From assembly GCA_023375785.1 (NCBI GenBank), contig SZWC01007284.1:72596-116018 (forward strand): a stretch of DNA of 43,423 nt. The letters are read 5' to 3'. Source of the stretch: Penium margaritaceum. Lineage: Eukaryota; Streptophyta; Zygnematophyceae; Desmidiales; Peniaceae. The translations under genes and the position numbers were made by a program. The stretch's first letter is position 1. Every line of letters starts with the position of its first letter. The notes beneath the pieces were generated by a model that did not search any database, had not been told where the DNA came from, and saw only the letters and a program-made list of their open reading frames with translations. Shown here piece by piece: positions 20,240-30,179 of this stretch.

Positions 20240-20745
20240 CCTAGCTCTCCCCGTACCTGCATCTCCTTCATCTTGAAGTAGCTTTACATGTCGTCCACTA
20301 CGTCATATCCACCCCTCGTCTTGGCTTGTGCCTTCGTGCACAACCCTCTGTTGTGGTTGAAGGATACATGGACAGTGATTGGGTCCAAGATCGCAACACA
20401 CGTAACTGCGGAAAGCAAGGTTGTACCACGTGCAGCTTGACTGGAGCTGAGTATGTTGGCTTGGATGCCGTCATTTGTGAGAGCATATTCTTGTTTCATC
20501 TCATGCAGCAGTTGCACCACTCCATCCACTGCATTACACTTCACTGCGACAATGAGAGCACACATTGCATCATTGCGTACAATGGCATCCATCAAACTTG
20601 CACAAAACACATCATCATCGAGCACCACTTTGTGCAAAAACACATTTTGTGTGGTGATGTGCGCTGACGCTAGCTCGCTGACTTTCTCACCAAGACGCTT
20701 TGTAGTGGCAAGTTCAACGTTGTCTTACATGTTGTTGGTATGTTT
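20240..20745 (+). pseudogene. Element F: RNase H remnant with internal deletion
   Basis: VVEGYMDSDWVQDRNTRN is followed at once by GKQGCTTCSLTGAEYVGLDA, so the segment normally holding TSGY...SW.SKKQ is shortened by roughly 15-20 codons. Then come LHCDNESTHCIIAYN, TKHIIIEHHFVQKHI, two stops and LADFLTKTLCSGKFNVV in the same frame. The tail is thus complete to the end of pol. No clear polypurine tract follows. Confidence 0.83.
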
Positions 20746-21189
20746 TTCCTCTGTCTTAATCCAATTTTATGTCTTCCTACCATTGTGGTCTCTGTCCCTT
20801 CTGTTGTGGATCCTTGTCACCTTATGACTATGTCACGTGTGTTAGTATTGGTGTTCAAGTACTAACCTACCAACATACTGATTATTTTCCACTGGTCTAC
20901 ACACACACATCTATGCAGGAGAGTAAATGAACATGGCTGTCGTTCAAGCTAAGTAGCACGCTGAAGAAATGGAGTTCTACGGAGTTCTTGCCGGCCCTAC
21001 TCTTGCTACCTCAACCACTTGAATAGCATAGGGCTTATGACAATGGGCCAGCCAGCAGCTCCATGAAAACCTCTCATATGGAATACTATTGCAAAATACC
21101 TCACTTAGTGGCATGCCCACATACACTTAAGGATGATGTGGATTTTCTTTCATGCCTGGCTGATCTTGTGGTTGCTTTAGATTAGTTGC
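20746..21189. other. Unassigned stretch after element F
   Basis: It may include the 3' LTR of F (TGTTGGTATG at about 20729), but no matching end was identified. No coding feature recognised. Confidence 0.4.
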
Positions 21190-22055
21190 TGGGTGCTGAT
21201 CCTGCTAGGCTCCTGGTGCCAAAATTTTTCGGCAGCTGCTCGCAGATTAATTCCAAAGACGTCCAATGTCCTGGCTTGCTATGTTACCCGCTCGTAGACC
21301 TCCTCTCTTCCGGGACCTTGGCCTCTCTGTGGCCATCCATCCTTTCCTTGCTGCTCCATCTTCTTGGTGACATTAGTGCGGGTTTTGCCACCATTGCCTC
21401 CCTTACAAAATCAGTAGCTACAATTTCCACCTCTTGGTTTCCCCAGCTGTTGTAACAGCAGCCGCATCAGCTGTGATCGCCGCCTCCGTGGTCATCACCA
21501 TTTTGGCCATCTTCCAGTGGCCATTATTGTTGGCTCAGCCGCCGACTCCATACTTACAGCAGTGGCAGCGGCCATAGCTTCCTCTGGATCTACCCCAGCT
21601 TTTGCAAGAATAGCCGCAAAAGTTGCGGTCATTGCTACCGTCGTAGCTACCGCTGTGATCACTACCACTGTTGTTATCCTCCGGAGGCCATTGTTGAGGG
21701 TGCACCTGCTGCCTCTACACTTCCAGCAGTGGCTGCAGCCATCACCTCCTCTTGACCTACCCTGGCATTTACAACAGTAGCCACAACAACTGCGGGTGCA
21801 ACTGCCTTAATAGTCGTCGCTATGGTCACTACCATGCGGCCTCCTTCTGATGTGCTGCGGGTACCACAGTACCACCATACCACGGTACACGCGTCTCCAA
21901 TTGCACCTCTGCCGCATCGGAATCTCCTTGGCGTCAGTGACCCCACCATTGCCAACATCTTGGCAACACCACCATAGTTTTTGCCCATCAACTCTGGATG
22001 CCGCTGCCACTCCTGAACAGAAAGTGATCTGACAAAGAAGATGTGATTAAGCCTT
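21190..22055. repeat. Alanine-rich degenerate sequence, block 1
   Basis: GCTACCG, GCAGCCAT and CTACCAC-type words recur. Plus frames read runs such as VAVIATVVATAVITTTVVIL and VAAAITSS; the minus strand reads VVVATVVNARV. Two stretches near 21560-21700 and 21715-21840 look like a ~165-bp imperfect duplication. No domain recognised and several stops are present. It directly precedes the gag of element G. Confidence 0.55.
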
Positions 22056-22059
22056 CTCC

Positions 22060-22824
22060 ATCATCGCACTACATGTTACGGAACGTCTGAAGTTTCTTAT
22101 CTGTAATGACAATGCAACTCAGGACCCGGGAAAGGCTTGGCAGGCCCTGAAGCTGAGATATGACAAAGTAAGCGACCTGGAACTCAGCATCCTTCTCAAG
22201 GAATTCCATCGACAGAAAATGGCTGAGGGGACAAGACTGGAAGATCATATTACGTACATCAAGACACTCGCCAGGATTACAGGTATGGGGGAAAACATCT
22301 CCGAGCAAGTCATGATTCTCACCCTCTTCAGCGGCCTTCCCAGCACATTCGATTCAACTGTGGAATGACTACTCACCTTTCAAGACCAGGGAAGACTTTT
22401 TAATGAAAGACTGAAAGCTCTTGAAGCAAATCAAGGTAGAGACAACAATGAAAATCAACAGGCAGAAGTACCAGCAGGTGGCGCTGTGGCCCCCTACAAA
22501 CTGAAAATGGAGAAGGTGTGCGAGGCTCTCATGCACACGGAAGATAAGCTTGTCAAGGAAGCAGGAGGAGAATTGGCACTGTCTACCTCACAGAATCAGC
22601 AGCAGAAAAAGTTTGAAGGGAATGGCAACAACAGAGGTTACGGGCAAGGACGCCTGGCATCATCCTCTAGATCTGAAAACCGGTCCACACATCATCACCA
22701 AGAACTACTACCATTTCATCCCAGCAACTTGAGACATCAAGGATCCTCCTCACCAGATGAAAACCGGTTCGCAAATGTAGCATGCTACAAATGCGGCAAA
22801 AAGGGACATACCTTTTGTGTATGC
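22060..22824 (+). pseudogene. Element G: gag with intact CCHC zinc knuckle
   Basis: ERLKFLICNDNATQDPGKAW, LELSILLKEFHRQKM, LEDHITYIKTLARITGMGEN and VMILTLFSGLPSTFDST match the copia gag capsid region (UBN2-like). A TGA at 22366-22368 interrupts a frame otherwise open from 22060 to 23388. The Gln-rich linker is followed by CYKCGKKGHTFCVC at 22783-22824, a full CX2CX4HX4C knuckle for RNA binding. The true start codon is not found, because homology begins inside the domain. Confidence 0.85.
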
Positions 22825-23563
22825 TCACTACCACGAAGGGGCTCTCCGCAACAACATCATGCACTCCTGACCTCAGTTGTGCACGATGTCAAAGAAGCAG
22901 TCACCAAGCCGGCTGAAATCACAGCAATTCAACTCAACTCTGAAGGCTGCCAGAATTCTGCTCAACAGAAACCAGCTCAAGGATCCTTCTCCCAGCTGCA
23001 CTCTGAGAACCTGGACAACTCATACATGAGCCAAGGGAATGAAGCCGATCTATTCCCTGACCTTTCCAAAGATGCAGGAAACTTACAACCTGTTCAACAT
23101 TCTGTCACAAGCTCCGGAGATGATCCTGATGATCACAGCCATCTTGTTTTGGAAGAGATGGCATTCTGCTCTATAGACAGTGCTTTTCTCATTGCAGCAG
23201 GGATCCTTGCTTGGATCATTGACTCAAGATGCACTCGAGACGTGACCTGCCACAAGTCTTGGTTCATCAAATACAAAGATCTTGCATTCCCAAAGGCAGT
23301 CCGGATTGGAGATGGCCGTGTCATCCCAGCAATTGGAATCGGCACAGTTCGTGTGGCCATTGAGTTGGAAGGAAAAAAAATTGTTTGATTGTTTACACTC
23401 TGTACGTCCCCGATCTGGCTGCTAACCTTCTCTCTGTGACCAGACTCAATGAAAATGGACTCAAGGTTGCATTTGATACTGACAAGAACTGCAAGGTTTA
23501 CAACAAGGAGGGCAAGACCACGGCAATTGCCCGTCGTCAAGGCAACCTTACCATTCTTGACAC
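22825..23563 (+). pseudogene. Element G: linker and protease
   Basis: After about 130 codons of polar linker, LAWIIDSRCTRDVTCHKSWF is the copia protease active site, but the conserved DSG reads DSR (23221-23229, GGA to AGA type change). RIGDGRVIPAIGIGTVRV follows. At an A8 run (23373-23380) the frame must slip to reach LYVPDLAANLLSVTRLNENG. Both changes should inactivate it. Confidence 0.85.
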
Positions 23564-23572
23564 CAAAGCACC
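23564..23572. repeat. 9-bp target duplication, left (CAAAGCACC)
   Basis: CAAAGCACC here and at 23840-23848 bracket 267 bp of foreign sequence. Removing one copy and the insert restores a continuous frame from DTKAP to PLLPQTADEPE. Confidence 0.8.
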
Positions 23573-23839
23573 CATATATAACCAATCACCTCACCCATGA
23601 AACTGTGTACAGAAAATTGTATTAGGAAGTGAACAGAAAAGTGAACATCGACCGTTAACAAAAACTTGTCTACGTCATAAGAATACCTGAACTCTTTTCA
23701 TGTTTGACAAGAAATACATATGTGGGCTCTAGCCACATGCCTTCATGTTCATAAATGTTGAGAAATCCATGGATACAGGAATACAATTTTGGATACACCA
23801 AATGTGGAGTGTATGAATTTGGGTCGATTAACTATACCT
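23573..23839. mobile_element. 267-bp insertion in element G, probable small DNA transposon
   Basis: The insert starts CATATATAACCAATCACC and ends GGTCGATTAACTATACCT. It is more AT-rich than the surrounding pol, has stops in all plus frames and encodes nothing. A 9-bp duplication is typical of Mutator-type transposition. The ends show only weak inverted similarity (TATA, AATC, ACC in shared order), so family assignment is tentative. Confidence 0.65.
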
Positions 23840-23848
23840 CAAAGCACC
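23840..23848. repeat. 9-bp target duplication, right (CAAAGCACC)
   Basis: Second copy; the integrase upstream region resumes here in frame. Confidence 0.8.
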
Positions 23849-24870
23849 TCCACTGCTGCCCCAGACGGCTGATGAACCAGAGATGGCCTTTGCAGCAAGT
23901 ACTGAATCAACTCCTATCTCTGAAGGGTCCAACAATCCTTCCTCACAGGGAACCTTGGCCACATTATGGCATCAGCGACTTGGACACGTGGGCCATCAGA
24001 CTCTCTATTCAATGGCCGCAAAATGAATGATCCATGACCTCCCTCAATCCTTTGCTGCAGCACCAAACAAACCCTGCACAGGATGCCTTGCAGGGAAGCA
24101 GACACAGGAACCATTTTCTTCCTACTCTGAGTACTCCACCAAGCAGCGCCTGGAGCTCATTCATATGGACCTTTGCTACTTGAAGGAGAAATCAATGGCC
24201 GGAAAAGGCTACTTTTTGGTCCTCCTTGACGACTACAGCCACATTGTGTGGGTGAAATTCCTCCGGTACAAGTCAGAAGCACCAGAAATCATCATGTCTT
24301 GGATTCGAGAGATTGAGAACCAGTCTGACACCACCGTCAAGAAGGTATGCAGTGACAAAGACGGTGAATTCGTCAACGGCATACTTCAGCGATATTCTGA
24401 AAACAAAGGCATCGTACATCAGACCACTGTGCTGCTCACCCCTCAACAGAATGGGAAAGCAGAGCATATGAACTGGACTCTGCTTGATTGAGCCTGCACT
24501 ATGTTACACACTGCTGGCTTCTCAACCAGGTTCTAGGCTGAGGCAATCGTGACGGCCGCATTCATCACTAACCGGTTACCCACAAAAAAAGATGCCTGCA
24601 GGTACCAACACACCATACGAAGCATAGAGTGGGCATCGTCCCTATGTCAGCTATCTCTACATCTTTGGATGCACTGCATATGCCTGGATACATCCAGAAA
24701 AACGCACCAAGCTTGGATCACACAACAGAAAAGGCTACCTACGGGGATACGAGGAAGACGGCAATGCCTATAGACTCTGGGACAACAAGAAAAAAACTGT
24801 TTTTCATAGCAAGAGTGTTACCTTTGATGAGAGCTTCCAAGATCGGACCATCGCCAGCACTGCACCTTCT
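23849..24870 (+). pseudogene. Element G: integrase with catalytic residues kept
   Basis: LWHQRLGHVGHQTLYSM and CTGCLAGKQTQEPF give the zinc-binding His/Cys pairs, interrupted by a TGA at 24024. ELIHMDLCYLKEKSM has the first catalytic Asp, FLVLLDDYSHIVWVKFL follows, CSDKDGEFVNGIL has the second Asp and LTPQQNGKAEHMNWTLLD the Glu. Stops are at 24489 and about 24534. A frameshift near 24630 leads to SYLYIFGCTAYAWIHPEKRT, GYLRGYEEDGNAYRLWDN and SKSVTFDES, the post-integrase part. Confidence 0.88.
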
Positions 24871-26103
24871 CTCATGCTGATCCTTGCTCTAAATGATGAT
24901 CCTGACATCCAGCATCACCTGCAAAAGTTTTCAGTTGACCCTACTCCAGACGAGCATGCAGGAGTTCTCCCACCTGTGGACCCTGCAGAGCACCTGCCCG
25001 CACCATCAGCATTTCCTCTCACAGACCTCCTTCAACAACAATCACTACCACCTGTCTCAGCTCCTGCAGCTCCATCTTGTCAGTCCGAACTCATTGCTCA
25101 ACGCAATGCTCCTACCGCCCTCCTCAGTGATGATATCTCTGACCACGATGATTCTGACATTCCACCTGTGACTCAAATCGTCAATCCCGTGAGTTACAAG
25201 GATGCTATGACCAGACCTGAAGGTGCTCACTGGCATGCAGCTGCAGTGGAAGAGCTTGAGCAACTCCAAAAGCAGCAGACTTGGACTCTTGTTCCACGGC
25301 CAGCCAATGCTCCTGTGGTCACCTGCAAGTGGATATTCAAAACAAAGCTTGATGCCAACGGCGATCCGTGTAGGTACAAATCCAGACTCGTCGCTCGGGG
25401 TTTCAGTCAAGTCCATGGGGTCAACTACAGTGACACCTTCACCCCTGTTGCAAAGTATTCCTCTATTCGCGTGATCTTGGCGCTTGCCGCCTCCAACCGC
25501 TGGCACCTTCATCAGATGGACGTGAAGTCAGCATTTCTGAATGGCGACTTGGAAGAGACTGTGTACATGACACAGCCAGAGGGCTTCGTTGAGCAAGGGG
25601 GGGGGGGGGATTTGGTCTGCCTGCTCAACAAATACCTCTATGGTCTCAAACAAGCTCCCCGCCAGTGGAACAAAAAAATCCACAACTTCTTTCTGTCCCA
25701 AGAACTGCAGCGGCTGCATTCGGACCACTCTGTCTACTTTTGCCATGGTCCCGCACCACTTGGTGTGATTCTGTATGTGGATGACCTCATCATCTTTGGT
25801 CCATCACTCCAGATCATCACCACCTTCAAACAAAAGCTGGCTCTCACCTTTGAAATGCAAGACATGGGACAGCTCACGTACTACCTTGGCATTCAGGTCA
25901 ACCACGACATGTTTCAGCCACAGGTCCTCCAGTCTCAGGCCTCCTATGTTCAGCGCATGGCCGAAAAATTCAACCTTGGGCAAGCCGCGGCCATTTCCAC
26001 TCCACTGGTCCCCAACCATGGCCTCACCAAGCCACCGAAAGCTGACATGCTAGCCTCACCTGCGGAGGAAAAACGTTATCCCAGCATGGTGGGCTCATTG
26101 ATG
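24871..26103 (+). pseudogene. Element G: linker and intact-looking reverse transcriptase
   Basis: This open frame of about 410 codons starts with a Pro/Asp-rich linker, then SYKDAMTRPEGAHWHAAAVE, TCKWIFKTKLDANGDP, YKSRLVARGFSQVHGVNYSD, HQMDVKSAFLNGDLEETVYM (catalytic Asp), YLYGLKQAPRQWNKKI and VILYVDDLIIFGPSLQ with YVDD at 25774-25785. GQLTYYLGIQVNHD and SYVQRMAEKFNLG follow. A G-run near 25601-25611 encodes extra glycines in frame. This is the only RT in the window without an internal lesion; it ends at a TAG at 26104, in frame with RNase H. Confidence 0.92.
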
Positions 26104-26106
26104 TAG

Positions 26107-26739
26107 GCATCGGTTGGAACTCGACCCGACCTGTCATATGCAGTGGGAATCCTCAGCCAGGGGTGCAAGGCTCCTACCAAGGATCACATCACTGCAGCAA
26201 AACGATGCATTAGCTATCTGTGCAGTACCGCCACCATGGCCATCCGATACACGAAGACCTCAGGCCCACTTCTCACAGGTTTTTGTGATGCGGATCTCTT
26301 CGGTGACCAAAGCAACAGCAGGTCTACATCAGGCTATGTTTTCAAAATCAATGGCGGGCCTGTCTATTGACAATCCAAGAAACAGAATGCTGTGGCACTC
26401 TCCTCAACTGAGGCAGGAACAATTGCACAAAGCGAGTGCACACCAGAAGCCGTGTGGCTCTGTATGTTGCTTTCAGAATTTCGCTTTGATCAGCTGGAAC
26501 CTACAACCATTTTCTGTGCCAATCAGAGCGCCATTGCGCTTGCCGACGACCTCGTGCTGCATGATAGAACAAAGCATGTAAAGTGTCAATTCCACTATGT
26601 GTGTGACGCAGTTGCATAAGGCAAAGTTAGGATGGTCTATGTTGACACCAAAAGACAGGAAGCATGCATTCTCACCAAGTCACTCGATGCGAAACAACAC
26701 CTGGAACTGTGCGATCGCATGGGACTCATCCGCGCCTGA
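26107..26739 (+). pseudogene. Element G: RNase H
   Basis: In the same frame as RT: VGTRPDLSYAVGILSQ, FCDADLFGDQSNSRSTSGYV, a TGA at 26368 where Trp is expected (usual SW..KKQ), QSKKQNAVALSSTEAGTIAQ, CANQSAIALADDLVLHDRTK, a TAA at 26617, and a tail ending at TGA 26737. The internal stops are all near-cognate to sense codons, so decay is mild. Confidence 0.88.
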
Positions 26740-26848
26740 TGCGGTTCGGTCCACGCTACAAAACAAGGCAGCGCACGAACACGCAACCGATCGCACGTAC
26801 ACACACTGTGCTGATTGACTCGTTGACTTGATTGACTGACTGCTTGAC

Positions 26849-26850
<2 letters not shown>

Positions 26851-26931
<81 letters not shown>

Positions 26932-26933
26932 GG
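26851..26933. repeat. (GA)n microsatellite followed by a G run
   Basis: GA repeats run from 26851 to 26920 and are followed by 13 consecutive G. They lie in the untranslated region between RNase H and the polypurine tract of element G. Confidence 0.95.
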
Positions 26934-27185
26934 CAGGGGGAAACCGTGTAAACCGTGGTCTATTTTATGACCTACGGTGTGAGGATGAGGAGAAAGTCAC
27001 TGGTCCCACAGCTCTTCCTCGCAAACCTAAAAAATGCTACTCTCTACCTACCTACCCCTCAGTCTTTGAACAAACTCACGAATTGGAATGATCCAACAAT
27101 GAAAGGGGGAAACGAAATCTTTCAGAAATGTTCAACACAGAATTTGTTGGAATATTCACCAGTTACGACGAATGAGATTGGACCA

Positions 27186-27197
27186 AAAAGGGGGGAA
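27186..27197 (+). other. Element G: polypurine tract
   Basis: AAAAAGGGGGGAA stands directly before TGTTGGAAGTG. A purine run ending at an LTR-like TG is the expected plus-strand primer. Confidence 0.85.
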
Positions 27198-27720
27198 TGT
27201 TGGAAGTGATATAGCAAAAGGCAAGAGGGCCAGAGGAGAGATCGCCACTCTCACCCCTGAACCTCACCTACACCTAACCTACCCTACACTTCTGCCTATC
27301 CTCTGTCAGGGTCAGGAGAGAGTGTAATTCCGTGCCTCCCCTGCCCATGGTACCTGTGTTCTGGAAATGTAGTGGGGCAGCGAGATGTATTCCTGGCGGT
27401 TTTGTACAAGCACATCTTGTGGCACTGGCGACCGAGCAAGAGCAAGGGAACCAGGCGAGATGCTGATGTGGCGCACCAATGCCGGAAGACGCTTTGCTGT
27501 CCGGTCAATCATCGACCGAGGTGTCACCTGAAGACCAGAGCGGACAGATCTCTGAGGCAGGAGACACCGGACCCCAGCACTTGTATTTTCTACTGATCAC
27601 TCAGCTACTAGCGTATTTAGTAGATGTAGTTGTTCTTTTTTATTTCTCAATGAAATCGAGTGATTCTTTCACTGTTCATTTGTCTGGACACATCTCCTGT
27701 GTTCCAGCTTCTCTGACCAA
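27198..27720 (+). repeat. Element G: 3' LTR (end uncertain)
   Basis: It begins TGTTGGAAGTGATATAG after the polypurine tract. The 3' limit is a guess, since the 5' LTR is absent; a CA near 27700-27725 is plausible. An AT-rich segment with CTCAATGAAATC near 27645-27660 may be the RNA 3'-end region. Confidence 0.55.
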
Positions 27721-28089
27721 GCAATTCAGGCTTGTAGAGTATGCACAGATGACATATGCGTGATGGAAGGTCTACTCATGACTCTCACGCATGGAAGCAG
27801 AAGCAAACTGAGCAGAAGCAATGCCACTTGACCTGAACAGCATTCAAGAACCTGAGGGGATATTTTTCTAACACGGCAGGACAAGGCTCAGAAGTATTGG
27901 CACCAACATTACATGTACGTGCCAAGTGAGTGTGACTCATAAAAGGCTACCGCAAAGTAAGAGTGCCAAGGAGATCAAGCACCAAGTCTACACAGCCAAC
28001 GACATCCCAGCCTGTGGCTTTGACGACATCCCAACGACCAACTGCATGTGTGGACTGTCGGTAAACTCTCCCTCTATCCCCACAATTCC
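27721..28089. other. Unassigned stretch after element G
   Basis: Nothing recognised in this interval. Confidence 0.45.
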
Positions 28090-28890
28090 TTCCGACGGTG
28101 GTGTACAGCCACCATAGCATTCTCAATCGCATTCCCAGTGGCAGCAGTTGCAGTTGCAAGAGTTGTAGTCGAATCCGTTTCAATCAACGGAGTAGCAGTT
28201 GCAACCGCTACCTTTGGCACTAGTTGGTCAGGCATCTGCAAACCCCGTCATGCATGAGGGTTTAGCTGCTGCTGATTCTGTCAGACTTCCCTCTGCCATG
28301 GTTGAAACAGCAGCAACTGCTGCAGCAACATTTGCATCCACAGCTATAGTCTCCCATGCGTCCACAACCACTGCTGGTGAGCGTGCTGAGGAGTTCACCT
28401 AGGCAACCTCCACATTCGGACCACTCGTAAGAACTGCTGTGAACGTGGCCACACAAATCTCCATGGCAGCATGAGTAGTCACCGCTACTGCTACCACAGC
28501 AGCCACATCAGCCTCATTTGCTATCTAGTCCGTTTGGTTCACCACCCTCTTTCTCGTCGTCTTCACTGCAGCAGCTACCTCTCCCACCACATGTAATTTC
28601 TATACCCTCATTGCAGCGTGTGCAACAATAGCGCCTGTTTCCACATCCATACTGACAGCCTGCTTGTGCCTCATTGTGTCAGCGGCATCCTGGATCTCTT
28701 TTCTTTCTACGTTTGACACTGCAGTTTTTGTCACTGCTCTTTGTACTGCTGCCTTTTCCTCAACGTGGTACGCATTTCTCTTGACTCCTCCCGTCCCCTG
28801 AGTGGCTCTTGCACATTGCTGTGGCCTGTCCGTGGGTTCCTCTGCATGTTTTGGCTTTGTTTTCATCTTATTTTCTTCACTTCCCTTCAC
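28090..28890. repeat. Alanine-rich degenerate sequence, block 2
   Basis: Both strands hold one frame that stays open for hundreds of bases with few stops. The plus frame from 28199 to 28800 has four stops and reads Ala/Thr/Ser/Val-rich (AATAAATFASTAIVSHAS). The minus frame from 28890 to about 28240 has three stops, with more charged residues (EEKAAVQRAVTKTAVSNVER). The minus reading resembles a coiled-coil-like protein, but I recognise no family. It may be a decayed gene or an expanded trinucleotide tract. Confidence 0.5.
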
Positions 28891-28929
28891 ATTCTAACGC
28901 CCACTGGGGCATGGGAAACACTATAGAGG

Positions 28930-30179
28930 AATTTTCTGAGTATCCATCCTCATTTTACTTCCATCCATCATGCCTGACCACAAAGCAGCCATCGTAGAGC
29001 TCCAGGGCTAGCTCCGCCAGGCTCATCTTGAGCCTGCACATGGCTATCAGCAAGATGCTGATAGATCAAAAGTTGAGCTTGCTCAAGCAGTGGTTGATCT
29101 TGTCATGTAGCATCTTCTCACAACACAATCTTGCTCCAGTTGTTGCTACTGCTGCTAGCGCTGCTGGCACCACTGGAGCTATAGGCACTGCTAGGGCCGC
29201 TGGCTCAAGGGATGCTGCTGTCTTATCCTCCTTTGGGGCTACAGCCACTAATGCTACTGCAAATATTTCTGCTATTGCAGCTGCTCTTGCTTGCACCCGT
29301 ATGCCCATTATTTGAGACTGTGCCACCATATTTCACTAATAAGCTCACCTTCTATTTTTGGGGGGTGTGTTTTGGAACGTGGGCACAAGGTGGGCATATC
29401 TGGAAGTGTTATTTTCCACCTGACCTCACTGTTGCCACACCCTTTGTCCCCTTTGTCACTAAATCCGCACGCGCTATCCATGCATCCATCACTGCTGATG
29501 CTAAGAACATAACTGAGGACATAAGCCAATACAATGCTCACCCAGCACGCGGCACTACTCCAGACCCTGTAGGCGCATGTTCCCTCATTCGCTGCTGCAA
29601 CACAGTCACCGGCCATGATGCGTAGATTGCACTCACAGTCCAATGCAACCAGCTCCACAAGCGCGTTGATGAGACAGCATATGAGTACTAGGCTCACAGC
29701 CTCAACCTGCTTTGCCATCTTGGTAAGGATGCACATGGACATCTCTCTACGTGTCTCTTCATCATCACTAACCTTATCCTTGAGCTCTCTGTCATCTTTC
29801 TCCATGTTCCTCGCTCTGAACCTGAGGGCCTTGCCTCTGAGCCCGTTGCTGCTAATGCAACCCCTGGGTGTGATCTGGCTTCTAGAGGACATGCATGATG
29901 GCAAGTTGTCCATTTGGGTCATCTATGTGTCTTTCTCAGCATTTCTGCCTAGTCCAGGGCCTGGAGTTTCTAGGATCCATCTTGACGTCGTGTCTTCCCG
30001 TGGCACACTCTTTGTTGATTCTGTCTCTCATCCTGGTCGTTTTGCCGCTACTGACACCCTTGTCCCGCTCTCTCGTTTGGGGGGGTGGGCATCTCTCCTC
30101 CGGTTGTTCCTATTGCGTCCTCGGATCATAGCAACTGTGTCAATGGTGCCCCTCACACTCTGACAATGATGTAGCTCTC
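28930..30179 (+). other. Possible decayed gag/leader of element H, unresolved
   Basis: MPDHKAAIVELQG at 28970 and VELAQAVVDLVM precede another Ala-rich tract (29130-29290). A plus frame from 29212 to 29890 has stops only at 29623 and 29689 near the centre, reading KSARAIHASITADAKNITED and LHKRVDETAYEY. The position upstream of an RT fits a gag or linker, but there is no motif proof. Confidence 0.3.

Larger units (their letters stand above)
22060..27720 (+). mobile_element. Element G: nearly complete Ty1/copia retrotransposon
   Basis: All copia domains occur in order with few lesions: gag 22060-22824, protease near 23215-23450, integrase 23849-24850, RT 25185-26103, RNase H 26107-26739, polypurine tract, and a 3' LTR starting TGTTGGAAG at 27198. 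The 5' LTR and primer site are not found; alanine-rich sequence lies there instead. Counted lesions are one stop in gag, a slip at an A8 run, a 267-bp insertion, stops in integrase, one frameshift near 24630 and three stops near the end. Confidence 0.88.

Noticed and set aside
21186..21455. Leu-rich open frame as membrane protein
   Set aside because: Hydrophobicity follows from the repeated GCT/CTG/ACC words; adjacent frames look equally protein-like and stops follow.
29308..29922. 204-codon minus-strand open frame as a host gene
   Set aside because: No recognisable domain, and a plus-strand frame over the same bases is also mostly open; position upstream of element H RT favours decayed element sequence.
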